This document shows, piece by piece, positions 9,906 to 18,512 of a stretch of 64,000 bases of DNA. Origin of the DNA: Clostridia bacterium. GTDB taxonomy: Bacteria > Bacillota > Clostridia > Christensenellales > Aristaeellaceae. The DNA lies in contig JAFQOD010000018.1 in the NCBI GenBank assembly GCA_017395685.1, positions 1-64,000 of the forward strand. Direction: 5' to 3'. A program made the translations under genes and the position numbers. The notes beneath the pieces are model-generated. The model did no database searches. It was given only the letters and a program-made list of their open reading frames with translations, and was not told the DNA's origin. Each line of letters begins with the position of its first letter. Within the stretch, counting starts at the first letter, position 1.

Positions 9906-11144
9906 ATGGAATATGGGCTGATTGGGGAACGGCTGGGCCACAGCTATTCCCCCCGGATTCATGCCTGCTTCGGGGATTATGATTACAGGCTGTATCCCAT
10001 GCCCCTGGGGGAATTGCAGGAAACGCTGGAAAAGCGGCAATTCCGGGGCCTGAATATCACCATCCCCTATAAAAAGGATGTGCTGCCCTACTGCGATGAA
10101 ATTTCCGGTACGGTGCGTCAGGTGGGCAGTGCCAATACCCTGGTGCTGAAGGATGGCAGGCTGTATGCGGATAATACGGATCTGCCGGGTTTCATCTCCA
10201 TGCTGGACAGGGGACCCATTCCCCTTGCCGGGAAAAAGGTGCTGATCCTTGGCAGCGGGGGCACCTCTCTTACCGCCCAGGCGGCCTGCAAGCAGCTGAA
10301 GGCCCGGGAACACATCGTAGTATCCCGCTCCGGGCCGGTCACCTATGCGGAGATGTACCGGGATCATACTGACGCCGATGTGATCATCAATGCCACCCCG
10401 GTGGGCATGTATCCCGGTAATCTGGTATCCCCTGTGGATCTTTCCTGCTTTCCTCATCTTTCCGGGGTGGCGGATGTGATTTATAATCCTGCCCGCACGG
10501 CCCTGATCCTGGATGCAAGGGAAAGGAAGATCCCCTGCATCGACGGCCTGTGGATGCTGGTGGCCCAGGCCTGGCATGCGGCAAAACAGTTCATCGGCCG
10601 GGATATTCCGGAGGAGAAAATCCAGGAGGCATACCAGACGGTGCGCAGGGATTGCCTGAATCTGGTGCTCATCGGCATGCCGGGCAGCGGAAAAACCACC
10701 CTGGGGAAGCTGGCGGCGGAGAAACTGGGCAAGCGATTCATCGATCTGGATGCGGAAATCGAAAAGGAATACGGCCCCATCCCCGAAATTTTTGAAAAGC
10801 AGGGCGAAAATGCCTTCCGGGAGCTGGAAAGCGCCGTATGCGCAAAATTCGGCAAGGAAAGCGGCCTGGTGATTGCCTCCGGCGGCGGCGTCATCCTGCG
10901 CAGGGAAAATGTGCGTGCCCTTTCCCAGAATGGGATGATGTGCTGGCTGCAGCGGCCGTTGGAGGCATTGGGCACCCAAGGCCGTCCCCTGTCCCAGGGG
11001 GGATTGAGCGCATTGGAAAAGATGTGGCAGGTGCGAAGGCCCCTGTATCAGGCCTGTGCTGATTTTATTGTGGAAAATACCGGGGCGCCTGCCCAGACGG
11101 CTGCCCGGATGGTGGAGGGATTCAATGAAGCTGCTGGTGATTAA
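9906..11144 (+). CDS. aroE-aroK: shikimate dehydrogenase-shikimate kinase fusion
   Basis: Two consecutive pathway steps are joined in one 412-residue chain. Residues 1 to about 245 are a shikimate dehydrogenase with the NITIPYKKD catalytic lysine motif, the NTDLPGF aspartate and a GSGGTSLTA nucleotide loop. From about 252 a complete shikimate kinase follows, with GMPGSGKTTLG, FIDLDAEIE, FRELES and ASGGGV. The kinase motifs are more canonical than those of the stand-alone kinase at 2799, so this is probably the main one. It abuts pheA with no gap and overlaps aroQ by 20 bp. There is no frameshift or stop at the junction. Confidence 0.95.
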   Translation: MEYGLIGERLGHSYSPRIHACFGDYDYRLYPMPLGELQETLEKRQFRGLNITIPYKKDVLPYCDEISGTVRQVGSANTLVLKDGRLYADNTDLPGFISMLDRGPIPLAGKKVLILGSGGTSLTAQAACKQLKAREHIVVSRSGPVTYAEMYRDHTDADVIINATPVGMYPGNLVSPVDLSCFPHLSGVADVIYNPARTALILDARERKIPCIDGLWMLVAQAWHAAKQFIGRDIPEEKIQEAYQTVRRDCLNLVLIGMPGSGKTTLGKLAAEKLGKRFIDLDAEIEKEYGPIPEIFEKQGENAFRELESAVCAKFGKESGLVIASGGGVILRRENVRALSQNGMMCWLQRPLEALGTQGRPLSQGGLSALEKMWQVRRPLYQACADFIVENTGAPAQTAARMVEGFNEAAGD

Positions 11145-11559
11145 CGGGCCCAATCTGAATATGCTGGGCATCCGGGAAAAGCATCTCTACGGCGCCGATA
11201 CCTACGAAACGCTGGTGCAGCTGATTGAGGATACGGCAAAGCGGCTGGATGCAGAAGTGGAAATTTTCCAGAGCAATCATGAAGGGGCGCTGGTGGATAA
11301 AATCCAGGAAGCGTATGGAAATATTGACGGCATTGTTATCAATCCTGCCGCCTATACCCATACCTCTGTGGCCATTCTGGATGCCCTCAAGGCGGTGAGC
11401 ATCCCTGCCGCCGAGGTGCATATCACCGATGTATCCAAGCGGGAGGAATTCCGCCGCATCAGTTATGCCGGCATGGCCTGCCAGGCCCATTTTATCGGCC
11501 TGGGGCTGCAGGGATATGTAAAAGCGATGGAATATATCGTGGAAAACTGTAAAAAGTAA
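11125..11559 (+). CDS. aroQ: type II 3-dehydroquinate dehydratase
   Basis: This dodecameric-type enzyme dehydrates 3-dehydroquinate to 3-dehydroshikimate. Homology starts at the ATG at 11125, inside the end of the fusion gene, and gives 144 residues, the normal length. Motifs are NGPNLNMLGIRE, the flexible-lid tyrosine in HLYG, QSNHEGALVDKI, NPAAYTHTSVAI and EVHITDVSKREEFR. It is the last gene of the operon and is followed by a terminator. Confidence 0.96.
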   Translation: MKLLVINGPNLNMLGIREKHLYGADTYETLVQLIEDTAKRLDAEVEIFQSNHEGALVDKIQEAYGNIDGIVINPAAYTHTSVAILDALKAVSIPAAEVHITDVSKREEFRRISYAGMACQAHFIGLGLQGYVKAMEYIVENCKK

Positions 11560-11566
11560 AAGTGGA

Positions 11567-11644
11567 GAAATCTGCCCTTTCGGAAACCGAAATGTTGGTT
11601 GAACAAACAGATCGGTGGAGAACATAGGGTGGATTTCTTTTTTG
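11567..11644 (+). terminator. terminator of the aromatic operon
   Basis: A 12-bp stem with two G-T pairs (11567-11578 with 11626-11637) is followed by TTTTTT. It encloses a second small hairpin (TTTCGGAAACCGAAA). It begins 8 bp after the aroQ stop. Confidence 0.65.
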
Positions 11645-11717
11645 ATTCAAAAAATTGTGGGGAATGATGGATGGATTGTCTGCGAAGGGCGCAGGGGATC
11701 GTCCCCGGAAAACAGGA

Positions 11718-11746
11718 TTGACAAACCCAGGGGATTCTTTTATACT
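11718..11746 (+). promoter_or_regulatory. consensus sigma-A promoter
   Basis: TTGACA (11718-11723) and TATACT (11741-11746) are exactly 17 bp apart, 50 bp before the next gene start. Confidence 0.8.
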
Positions 11747-11796
11747 AAATAGGGTTTAATAATTGATTTCATCGTTCTATACAAGGAGGCTTGCAT

Positions 11797-13002
11797 ATGG
11801 GCATCTTGGGTATGTGGATGTGGTCGGATAATATTTATCGGCGGGGCGCTGAGCATGTATTTTCCCACTGCAAGGATGCAGGGGTGATGGATATCTATCT
11901 GCTGGTGAAGGGCATGCGGGGCACCACCGCCTTCCACAGCCCCCTGACAACGCCCAGTGTGAAGGAGAGGGATCTGCTTCAGGAGGCGCTGGATGCCGCC
12001 CATAAGCGGGGAATCAGGATCCATGCCTGGTTTACCTCCGCTTCGGATTCCATTTATCAGGCAGCCCATCCCCAGCGGGGCCTGTATCATTTTGAGAAGG
12101 GCCTGGGCCGGGAAATCGTCAGCATCGCCAATGAGGATTACCTGCATTACATGGAAGATGTGGTTGCCGATATGGTGAAGCGGTATGATGTGGATGGGGT
12201 GCATCTGGATTATATCCGCTATAATCATCTGATCTACGGCTGGTCCCAGGAGGATCTGGCCCATTATGCCGCCCAGGGCGTGAATACCGATCATGTGGTG
12301 GAACTGATGAAGTGCACCTTCACCGGGGATCAGCCGGATGCAGAATGCATCTTCAATGCCTACCGGGCGGGGGATCAGGATGTCATTCGTCTGGCTGATG
12401 CCCGCCGCCAGAATGTATTCAAATTCGCCTCCGGTCTTACCGGCGCTGCCCGGGCTGTGCGGGGGGATATCTGCCTGAGCGCTGCCCTCATGCCTGAAGG
12501 GGCCTATGATGATCTGGCCTTCTCCGCCCTGCATTACGGCCAGAATTATGTGGATGCTTCCAGGCTGTATGATTACGCCCTGCCCATGGCCTACAGCAAG
12601 GCCTATGGCAAGGGGCCGGAATGGATGAAGATGGTGGCCAGGGGCACCATGCGCTATGGCGTCACCCCGGTGATGGGCCTGCATGCCTATGAACAGGGCA
12701 CCGGCGCCACCCTGCTTGCGGATAAGCGGGCGGTGGAGCATATGGAAGGCGTCAAGGGCGTATGCCTGTTCCGGGAGGGGGCCACAGCCCTGGCCTGGGC
12801 AGAGGAAAAGGGCATGCGGCTGTATAATGCCCTGGAAGAGCCCATTGTGAAGATATCTGCCAGGAAGGGCGATGAAGAGGCGAGCATGGAAATGAATATT
12901 GCCCCCGGGGAAGATATTCACATCAATTTGCCCTTTACCCCCGATTGCGCCGGCGTGTTCATCGAAAAGGGCGAGGCCAGCGTATATCTTGCGAATGTAT
13001 AA
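11797..13002 (+). CDS. GHL10-type family 10 glycosyl hydrolase-like protein
   Basis: This protein of about 401 residues resembles the DUF187/GHL10 family of TIM-barrel putative glycoside hydrolases, shown by HAWFTSASDS and the signature DGVHLDYIRYN near residue 145. The substrate is not known. AAGGAGG (11783-11789) sits 7 nt before the ATG at 11797. A TTG six bases earlier is less likely. There is no signal peptide, so it should be cytoplasmic, unlike many relatives. It is monocistronic, with its own consensus promoter and a terminator behind it. Confidence 0.75.
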   Translation: MGILGMWMWSDNIYRRGAEHVFSHCKDAGVMDIYLLVKGMRGTTAFHSPLTTPSVKERDLLQEALDAAHKRGIRIHAWFTSASDSIYQAAHPQRGLYHFEKGLGREIVSIANEDYLHYMEDVVADMVKRYDVDGVHLDYIRYNHLIYGWSQEDLAHYAAQGVNTDHVVELMKCTFTGDQPDAECIFNAYRAGDQDVIRLADARRQNVFKFASGLTGAARAVRGDICLSAALMPEGAYDDLAFSALHYGQNYVDASRLYDYALPMAYSKAYGKGPEWMKMVARGTMRYGVTPVMGLHAYEQGTGATLLADKRAVEHMEGVKGVCLFREGATALAWAEEKGMRLYNALEEPIVKISARKGDEEASMEMNIAPGEDIHINLPFTPDCAGVFIEKGEASVYLANV

Positions 13003-13070
13003 GCAGGCATCAGAAAAGGCTGACGGGAATGCCCCTTCAGCCTCAGAATGCTGACAGACCCTGTAAATAC

Positions 13071-13098
13071 AAATGGCTGCCAATCGGCAGCCATTTTT
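13071..13098. terminator. bidirectional terminator
   Basis: An 11-bp stem (AAATGGCTGCC with GGCAGCCATTT, 4-base loop) is followed by T-residues on the plus strand. It lies between the convergent hydrolase and RND genes and probably serves both. Confidence 0.75.
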
Positions 13099-13101
13099 GC
13101 T

Positions 13102-15279
13102 TTATGCTTCTTTTTTCTGTTTGATCAGCCATTTATCGCCCAGCAGCAGCAAGGCCGGCAGCAGCGACAAAATCAGCACGATGGAGATGATGGTGCCCCG
13201 GGCCAGCAGCATGCCGATGGAGGAAATATAATAAATGCTGCAGATCTGGCCTACCAGAAAGCCTGTGCCGGCCATGATCACACCGGAGGTAAGGATGGTG
13301 GGCAGCGCCTTTTCCAGGGCCAGGGTCAAAGCCTCCTTGGTGGAATGGGCAGCCCGATGGCCCCTGTATTGATCGGTGAGCAGGATGGCGTAATCGATGG
13401 TGGCCCCCATCTGGATGGAAAGGCAGATAAGATATGAGATGAAAAAAATGGATTCATTCATCAGCCGGGAGATGCCCATGGTGATCCAGATGGCCCCTTC
13501 GATAACGAGCACCAGCAGAATGGGCAGCTTGATGGAACGGAAGGAGAGGGCCACAATCAGCAAAATGGCGATCAGGGTGATGAAATTCACCTTCATCAAA
13601 TCTCCTTCAAAGGCATTGCCGATATCGAAGGAACTCATGGCGATGCCGGTGAGATAGAAATCATCCCCGTAGATGCTGCGCACAGCGGCCATGATTTCCT
13701 CGATCAGGAGGCGGTAATGGGTATTGCCGGCATCGGTGGGCATGAGCATGATGCGGGTGTAATTCTTGCCGTGGAAGGTCTTTTTGGCCAGGGCCAGGGT
13801 TTCCTGCAGCTGCTGGATGGTTTCATTACCGGCTGCCAGGGTCCCTGCCGATTCCAGCAGCCGATCCGCCCGGACGGAGGGACCCAGATTGTTCGCCCCG
13901 AAAAAGAGGCCCACCACCAGCGGATTCATCCCCGTCATTTTGGCCACATCCTGGGCGGTGTAGTATTCCAGAGCGGCGGCGCCGGTGGTTACCATGGCCA
14001 GCACATCGCCGATGCCCTTTTCCCCCTGCACCTCAATGGCCCGGATCTTTTCGCACAGCGCCCGCTGCTGATCATAATCCGCATCCTCTTCCCCAAGGGG
14101 TACCAGCAGCGCCAGGGGATCGGAGGAGCCGAACAGATCATTGATTTTTTCGCTCTGGGAGCCTTGGGTGAGATGGCCGCTGTCAGTGAAAAAATAGCTG
14201 TTGCCCGTCTGCAGCACGGCGCCTGCAATGACCAGCACAATCAGCAGGCAGGCAATGGCCCTGCGGCCTTTAAAAATGCCCCGGGCCAGCTTTCCGCCCC
14301 TGAGCTGCAGCGGGCGGTGCCGGGTGGAGCGCAGGGCCTTATGGAAGATCAGGATCAGCCCCGGCATCAGCAGGAATACCGCCAGCATGCTGATCACAAT
14401 GCCCTTGGAAAGCACAACGCCGATATCAAAGCCGATGGTAAAGCTCATAAATGCCAGGGAAAGCAGCCCGGCAACGGTGGTCATGGCGCTGGAGGAAACG
14501 GGCATCAGGGAATGAACCAGCGCCTGCTGCACGGCGTCCCGGGGGGAGAGGCCCTCGTCAATATGGGCATTGTAGCTGTGCAGCAGCATAATGCTGTAAT
14601 CAATGGACAGCGCCAATTGCAGCACGGCGCATACGGAGAAGGTGATGAAGGATACGCTCTCGAAAATGAAATTGGTGCCCATATTGATCAGCACCGATAC
14701 GATCAGCAGAATCAGGATCAGCAGCGGCTCAATCCAGGCATGGGAGGTGATCAGCAGGGCGATTACCACCACGATCATGGCAATGATCAGCACCAGGGGG
14801 ATTTCCTCGGCCACCCTGGATTGCATATCGATCTGCACCGCCGCCTGGCCGCCCACCAGGTAATTCCCGTATTCGGGGAACATGCCCCGCAGCTGACGGA
14901 TGGCATCATTGATATCGCATTCGTTCAGCGCCAGGGTGATCAACTGATAGGTGACGCCATCCTGCTCCTTCACATCCGTTTCGGGATTATGGCTGGCCAT
15001 CAGCACCTGGGGCAGGGCGTTGAGCCGGCTGACAACGGATTGCAACTGCTCTTCCGACAGATTTTCAAACAGCATCTGGGCCTGCTCATTGGAGCCGAAT
15101 TCCGCCTGCATGGCCTGGAAGCCCCGCTGGGTCATGGTATCGGCAGAAAGATATTTTGTCAGATCATAATTGATATTTGTTTTCAGGATCATGGGGGCAA
15201 GAAGCAGGGCCGCCAGGATCATCAGGATCATGATAAGCTTATGCATTTTTACAATGGATGCCGCCAGCTTTTGTTTCAT
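13102..15279 (-). CDS. RND/MMPL-family membrane exporter
   Basis: The 725-residue protein has the two-fold repeat of MMPL/HpnN-type RND permeases. TM1 is at about 13-32, followed by a large extracytoplasmic domain, a five- or six-TM bundle (165-330), a second domain and a second bundle (560-720). Intramembrane aspartates occur in equivalent places in each half (LSIDYSIML and ATIDYAILL), consistent with proton coupling. Relatives export lipids, drugs or peptides, and the substrate here cannot be inferred. It is monocistronic with its own promoter. Confidence 0.85.
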   Translation of the reverse strand: MKQKLAASIVKMHKLIMILMILAALLLAPMILKTNINYDLTKYLSADTMTQRGFQAMQAEFGSNEQAQMLFENLSEEQLQSVVSRLNALPQVLMASHNPETDVKEQDGVTYQLITLALNECDINDAIRQLRGMFPEYGNYLVGGQAAVQIDMQSRVAEEIPLVLIIAMIVVVIALLITSHAWIEPLLILILLIVSVLINMGTNFIFESVSFITFSVCAVLQLALSIDYSIMLLHSYNAHIDEGLSPRDAVQQALVHSLMPVSSSAMTTVAGLLSLAFMSFTIGFDIGVVLSKGIVISMLAVFLLMPGLILIFHKALRSTRHRPLQLRGGKLARGIFKGRRAIACLLIVLVIAGAVLQTGNSYFFTDSGHLTQGSQSEKINDLFGSSDPLALLVPLGEEDADYDQQRALCEKIRAIEVQGEKGIGDVLAMVTTGAAALEYYTAQDVAKMTGMNPLVVGLFFGANNLGPSVRADRLLESAGTLAAGNETIQQLQETLALAKKTFHGKNYTRIMLMPTDAGNTHYRLLIEEIMAAVRSIYGDDFYLTGIAMSSFDIGNAFEGDLMKVNFITLIAILLIVALSFRSIKLPILLVLVIEGAIWITMGISRLMNESIFFISYLICLSIQMGATIDYAILLTDQYRGHRAAHSTKEALTLALEKALPTILTSGVIMAGTGFLVGQICSIYYISSIGMLLARGTIISIVLILSLLPALLLLGDKWLIKQKKEA

Positions 15280-15317
15280 AAAATCATCCCTCGGTGCGGT
15301 GAGAAATCTTCACAGCC

Positions 15318-15346
15318 ATTATATCCCATTTTCCGGCAAGATACAA
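15318..15346 (-). promoter_or_regulatory. promoter of the RND exporter
   Basis: On the minus strand TTGTAT (15346-15341) and TATAAT (15323-15318) are 17 bp apart, about 38 bp upstream of the ATG. Confidence 0.65.
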
Positions 15347-15379
15347 TCGGATTTCCCCGATTATCACAATCAGGATATA

Positions 15380-15403
15380 GAAAAACCGCCCGATCAGGGC
15401 GGT
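15380..15403 (-). terminator. terminator of miaA
   Basis: A 7-bp stem (ACCGCCC with GGGCGGT) is followed by TTTTT on the minus strand, 7 bp after the miaA stop codon. Confidence 0.75.
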
Positions 15404-15409
15404 CAAAAA

Positions 15410-16297
15410 TCATTTTTTCAGGAAATCATCGATCAGGGCAACGGCCTGGGCCATAGGATCGGCCTGCATATCCAGCCAGATGAGATTTTCCGTCTTTTTG
15501 AACCAGGTGACCTGCCGCTTGGCGAATTTTTTGATGGCCTTTGCCAGATCCTCCACCATCAGTTCGTAGGGGATTTCCCCCAGCAGATACCGGGTGAGGA
15601 AGCGGTATTCCAGGCCCAGCTTCATCAGAAATTCGGTGCTGGCCCCTTCATCCATCAGGCGCTGCACTTCTTCTACCATGCCTTCCTTCAGCCGCCGCTC
15701 CAGCCGTTCATCGATCCTTTCTTTCAGGATTTCCCGGGGCCAGGTGACCCCCAGCCGCAGCACATCATATCTGGGATTGCGCCTGCCCGGCTGGTAATCA
15801 TCCGCCGCCAGCCTTTCCAGCGCCCGCATCACCCGGTTGCGGTTTTTGGGCTCGATCTCCGTATCCGGCAGCTTTTCCTTCAGCATTTCATACAGCGCCG
15901 GGGTTTCAAAGGTTTCCAGATAGGCCCGGTATTCCAGATCCGGGGTTTTATCGGAAAGCTCATAGCCGTCTGCCACGGAATCCACATATAATCCCGTGCC
16001 CCCCACCAGGAAGGGGATTTTCCCCCGGGCGTGGATATCATCAATGGCTTGATAAGCCAGGCGCTGAAAATCCGCCATGGAGAAAAAATCCCCCGGCTGG
16101 CAGATATCGATCAGATGGTGGGGCACGCCCATCATTTCATCGGGGGTGATTTTGCCGCTGCCCAGATCCAGGCCCTTGAATACCTGCCGGGAATCGGCGG
16201 AGATCACCTCGCCCCCGTACCGGGCCGCCAAATGGACCCCCAGATTGCTTTTTCCCGATGCATTGGTGCCCGCGATCACGATCAGCTTTTGTTTCAT
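15410..16297 (-). CDS. miaA: tRNA dimethylallyltransferase
   Basis: The enzyme adds a dimethylallyl group to N6 of A37 in tRNAs that read UNN codons. The 295-residue protein is slightly short but complete. The P-loop is GTNASGKS, the prenyl/substrate region GVPHHLIDI and the loop GGTGLYVDS, with a C-terminal TWFKKTENLIWLD. Two motifs differ from the common family sequence: the P-loop begins GTN rather than GPT, and the usual DSMQVY reads DSRQVF. This suggests a divergent clade. Confidence 0.88.
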   Translation of the reverse strand: MKQKLIVIAGTNASGKSNLGVHLAARYGGEVISADSRQVFKGLDLGSGKITPDEMMGVPHHLIDICQPGDFFSMADFQRLAYQAIDDIHARGKIPFLVGGTGLYVDSVADGYELSDKTPDLEYRAYLETFETPALYEMLKEKLPDTEIEPKNRNRVMRALERLAADDYQPGRRNPRYDVLRLGVTWPREILKERIDERLERRLKEGMVEEVQRLMDEGASTEFLMKLGLEYRFLTRYLLGEIPYELMVEDLAKAIKKFAKRQVTWFKKTENLIWLDMQADPMAQAVALIDDFLKK

Positions 16298-16377
16298 GCC
16301 TGCGCCGCCTTCCCCCTCAGATTCCCATCCATTTTAGCATAAGTTATATTTTCTGTAAAGGAAGGATCATTCATCCA

Positions 16378-17247
16378 TTACCACTGCATGGGGCTTACGC
16401 TGAACAGGTCAAACAAGACTTCATTGCTGGGGCTGCTGTCCATTTCTCTTTGCAGATGCCGGGCATAGGCGTAATCCCTGCCGTCCACCCGATAAATGCA
16501 GCAGGAATCGGTGGCCAGCAGCAGCTCAATTTCTTTTCCGCTGGATAATGTGAGCAGCAGCGCTGCCGTGAAGGGACAGCCGGAAACCGCACCGCCCTTA
16601 TCCTCTGCATGGGCAAGCAGTGCGGACAGCTGATCCAGTGTGTTGGGATCGTTGCATGGAATCGTGCTGTTCTTGAGAATCAGCTTAGCGGAAATAAGAT
16701 CATTTGTCATCTCAGGGCGGAACCAGGTCTGCTTTGCCGTATCCCGGGGCGTTTTCCGGATCCAGCCTGCGGCGCCCCGGAGGCTTACGCAAACCCAGCC
16801 GCGGATGCTTCCGTCCTCATATTCCGTCAGGATGGGCAGCTTGGTATTCTTTTCAAGATATGCTATCCTTGGCGCCATGACGTCCGGATAGGCGTAAACC
16901 TGCATATCCTCATCGCAAATATACCAGCTGGGATCCATCATCAGATATTCATTTCGTACCCAGCCGGTTTTTGTGCCGTCTGCATAATAGATTTTGGCGT
17001 ATCCATCCCAGCTTTCGATTACCGGGATGGTTTTGCCGGAATAATACCGTGTGTCTGCCGCCTTGCCTCCCTGATCGCCCCGCTGATCCAGGATCGTCAG
17101 GCTTTCGCAGAGAATGACGGCAGGGGTGCATTCAATGCCCGTCCAGGCTTTGAAATCTTCATCCACGCCTGACGGGGGAAGAATGGAGGCAAGGGCAGAG
17201 GGAAGGGCAAAAAGAAAAGCGAGAAAAAGCGCCATGATTTTTTTCAT
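16378..17247 (-). CDS. secreted protein with two SH3-like domains
   Basis: The 289-residue protein starts with a clear Sec signal peptide (residues 1-20). It then has two bacterial SH3-like segments, at about 50-105 (ending TGWVRNEYL) and 112-170 (ending GWIRKTP). Such domains commonly bind cell wall peptides. The C-terminal 110 residues match no family I recognise. AAAGGAG precedes the ATG. It is not clearly in an operon. Confidence 0.65.
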   Translation of the reverse strand: MKKIMALFLAFLFALPSALASILPPSGVDEDFKAWTGIECTPAVILCESLTILDQRGDQGGKAADTRYYSGKTIPVIESWDGYAKIYYADGTKTGWVRNEYLMMDPSWYICDEDMQVYAYPDVMAPRIAYLEKNTKLPILTEYEDGSIRGWVCVSLRGAAGWIRKTPRDTAKQTWFRPEMTNDLISAKLILKNSTIPCNDPNTLDQLSALLAHAEDKGGAVSGCPFTAALLLTLSSGKEIELLLATDSCCIYRVDGRDYAYARHLQREMDSSPSNEVLFDLFSVSPMQW

Positions 17248-17351
17248 GATGGCAGTCTCCTTTTAAGCGTATTTGCCAATAAAACGCAGAAATATGGAAA
17301 GTTCTTCCCGGATACTTCCTCATTGAATGACTTTTTTCTTTTGTTTTCGCC

Positions 17352-17380
17352 TTGTATGGGAGGCTTTTCCATGATATAAT
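17352..17380 (+). promoter_or_regulatory. promoter of the methyltransferase gene
   Basis: TTGTAT and TATAAT are 17 bp apart, ending 37 bp before the ATG at 17418. Confidence 0.65.
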
Positions 17381-17417
17381 AAATTGTGGCATTGTGCCCA
17401 CTGAAAGGAATGAAAGT

Positions 17418-18275
17418 ATGTTTATCGCCAATGGCTGGAAAGATTTTGAGGTGCTGGATACCGGAAACGGCGAAAAGCTGGAGCGGTGGGGGGAATTCCT
17501 TCTTGCCCGGCCCGATCCCCAGGTGATCTGGCCCTGCGCTCAGGAAAGATTATGGCATAAGGCCCACGCCCACTATACCCGCAGCGAGCGGGGCGGCGGT
17601 GCATGGGATTTTAAGGAAAAGCTGCCTGAAAAATGGATCGTGACCTACGGCGATCTGAAATTCTATGTGCGGCCCACCGGCTTCAAGCATACCGGCCTGT
17701 TCCCTGAGCAGGCCGCCAACTGGGATGCCATGGCGGGGATGATCAAAAAGCGGCCCGGGGCCAAGGTGCTCAATCTGTTCGCCTATACCGGCGGCGCAAC
17801 GCTGGCCTGTGCTGCAGCCGGCGCCCATGTGACCCATGTGGATGCCGCCAAGGGCATGGTGCAGTGGGCCAAGGAAAACCGGGAGCTTTCCAATCTTCCC
17901 GAATCCTCCTTCCGCTTTATTGTGGAGGATGCCCTGGCCTTTGTGAAGCGGGAAATCCGCAGGGGCAATCAATACGACGGCATCGTGATGGATCCCCCCA
18001 GCTACGGCAGAGGGCCCACCGGCGAAGTATGGAAGCTGGAAAATGAATTGTTCGGCCTGGTGGAAACCTGCGCCCAGGTGCTGAGCAATGATCCCCTGTT
18101 CTTCTTCATCAACAGCTATACCACCGGCTTCCAGCCTGCCGTTTTGCAGAATATCCTGCAGAAAACCGTTTCCGTCAAATACGGCGGCATCATCGATTCC
18201 CAGGAATTGTGCCTGCCCGTCCGCTCCGGCGGCGTGCTGCCCTGCGGTGCTACGGGACGATGGCTAAGTAAGTAA
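17418..18275 (+). CDS. class I SAM-dependent rRNA methyltransferase (RlmI/RlmK-like)
   Basis: This 285-residue protein matches the catalytic half of RlmI/RlmK-type 23S rRNA methyltransferases. The SAM-binding motif is NLFAYTGGATLACAAAGAHV, then HVDAAKGMVQWAKEN, and the catalytic motif IV is DGIVMDPPSYGRG. The N-terminal PUA RNA-binding domain of full-length RlmI is absent, so target recognition must differ. The ATG at 17418 was chosen over an upstream TTG because of the AAAGGA site and the promoter placement. Confidence 0.82.
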   Translation: MFIANGWKDFEVLDTGNGEKLERWGEFLLARPDPQVIWPCAQERLWHKAHAHYTRSERGGGAWDFKEKLPEKWIVTYGDLKFYVRPTGFKHTGLFPEQAANWDAMAGMIKKRPGAKVLNLFAYTGGATLACAAAGAHVTHVDAAKGMVQWAKENRELSNLPESSFRFIVEDALAFVKREIRRGNQYDGIVMDPPSYGRGPTGEVWKLENELFGLVETCAQVLSNDPLFFFINSYTTGFQPAVLQNILQKTVSVKYGGIIDSQELCLPVRSGGVLPCGATGRWLSK

Positions 18276-18279
18276 AAAG

Positions 18280-18323
18280 CAGGGGAAACCATTCTTTTGA
18301 AGGCAAAAGAACGGTTTCCCCTG
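18280..18323. repeat. long hairpin of the intergenic repeat, copy 2
   Basis: A near-perfect 20-bp stem (18280-18299 with 18304-18323, one mismatch) contains TTCTTTTG/CAAAAGAA like the hairpin at 493-524. On the minus strand it is followed by CTTTTT, but no T-run follows on the plus strand. It directly adjoins the 18332-18400 repeat core. Confidence 0.55.
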
Positions 18324-18331
18324 TACCCCTT

Positions 18332-18400
18332 CCAAGAAAACCTGTACTGGATTTTTCTTGGGGTTAAGAAAGCAGCTGCTTTCCCAATGGAGCGATAAAA
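18332..18400 (-). repeat. dispersed intergenic repeat, copy 2
   Basis: The reverse complement matches 288-356 at about 80% identity over 69 bp, with an identical 16-base core around CAAGAAAAATCCAGTA. Confidence 0.6.
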
Positions 18401-18423
18401 AATAGTGAAAAGAAGCAAAAAAT

Positions 18424-18470
18424 GCTCCCTTGTGCAAAGGGAGCTGTCGCGAAGCGACTGAGGGATTGTT
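18424..18470. repeat. palindromic intergenic repeat unit
   Basis: Two adjacent hairpins are present: GCTCCCTT with AAAGGGAGC, then GTCGC with GCGAC, followed by GAGGGATTGTT. From memory, very similar units recur between genes in many gut Clostridia. Only one copy is present here. Confidence 0.5.
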
Positions 18471-18512
18471 CAGCGGAAAAGATACTATACAACAGTGGAG
18501 GAATGAAAAGCG

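Noticed and set aside
9129..11171. 680-codon minus-strand frame
   Set aside because: It covers pheA and the aroE-aroK fusion, whose domains are unmistakable on the plus strand.
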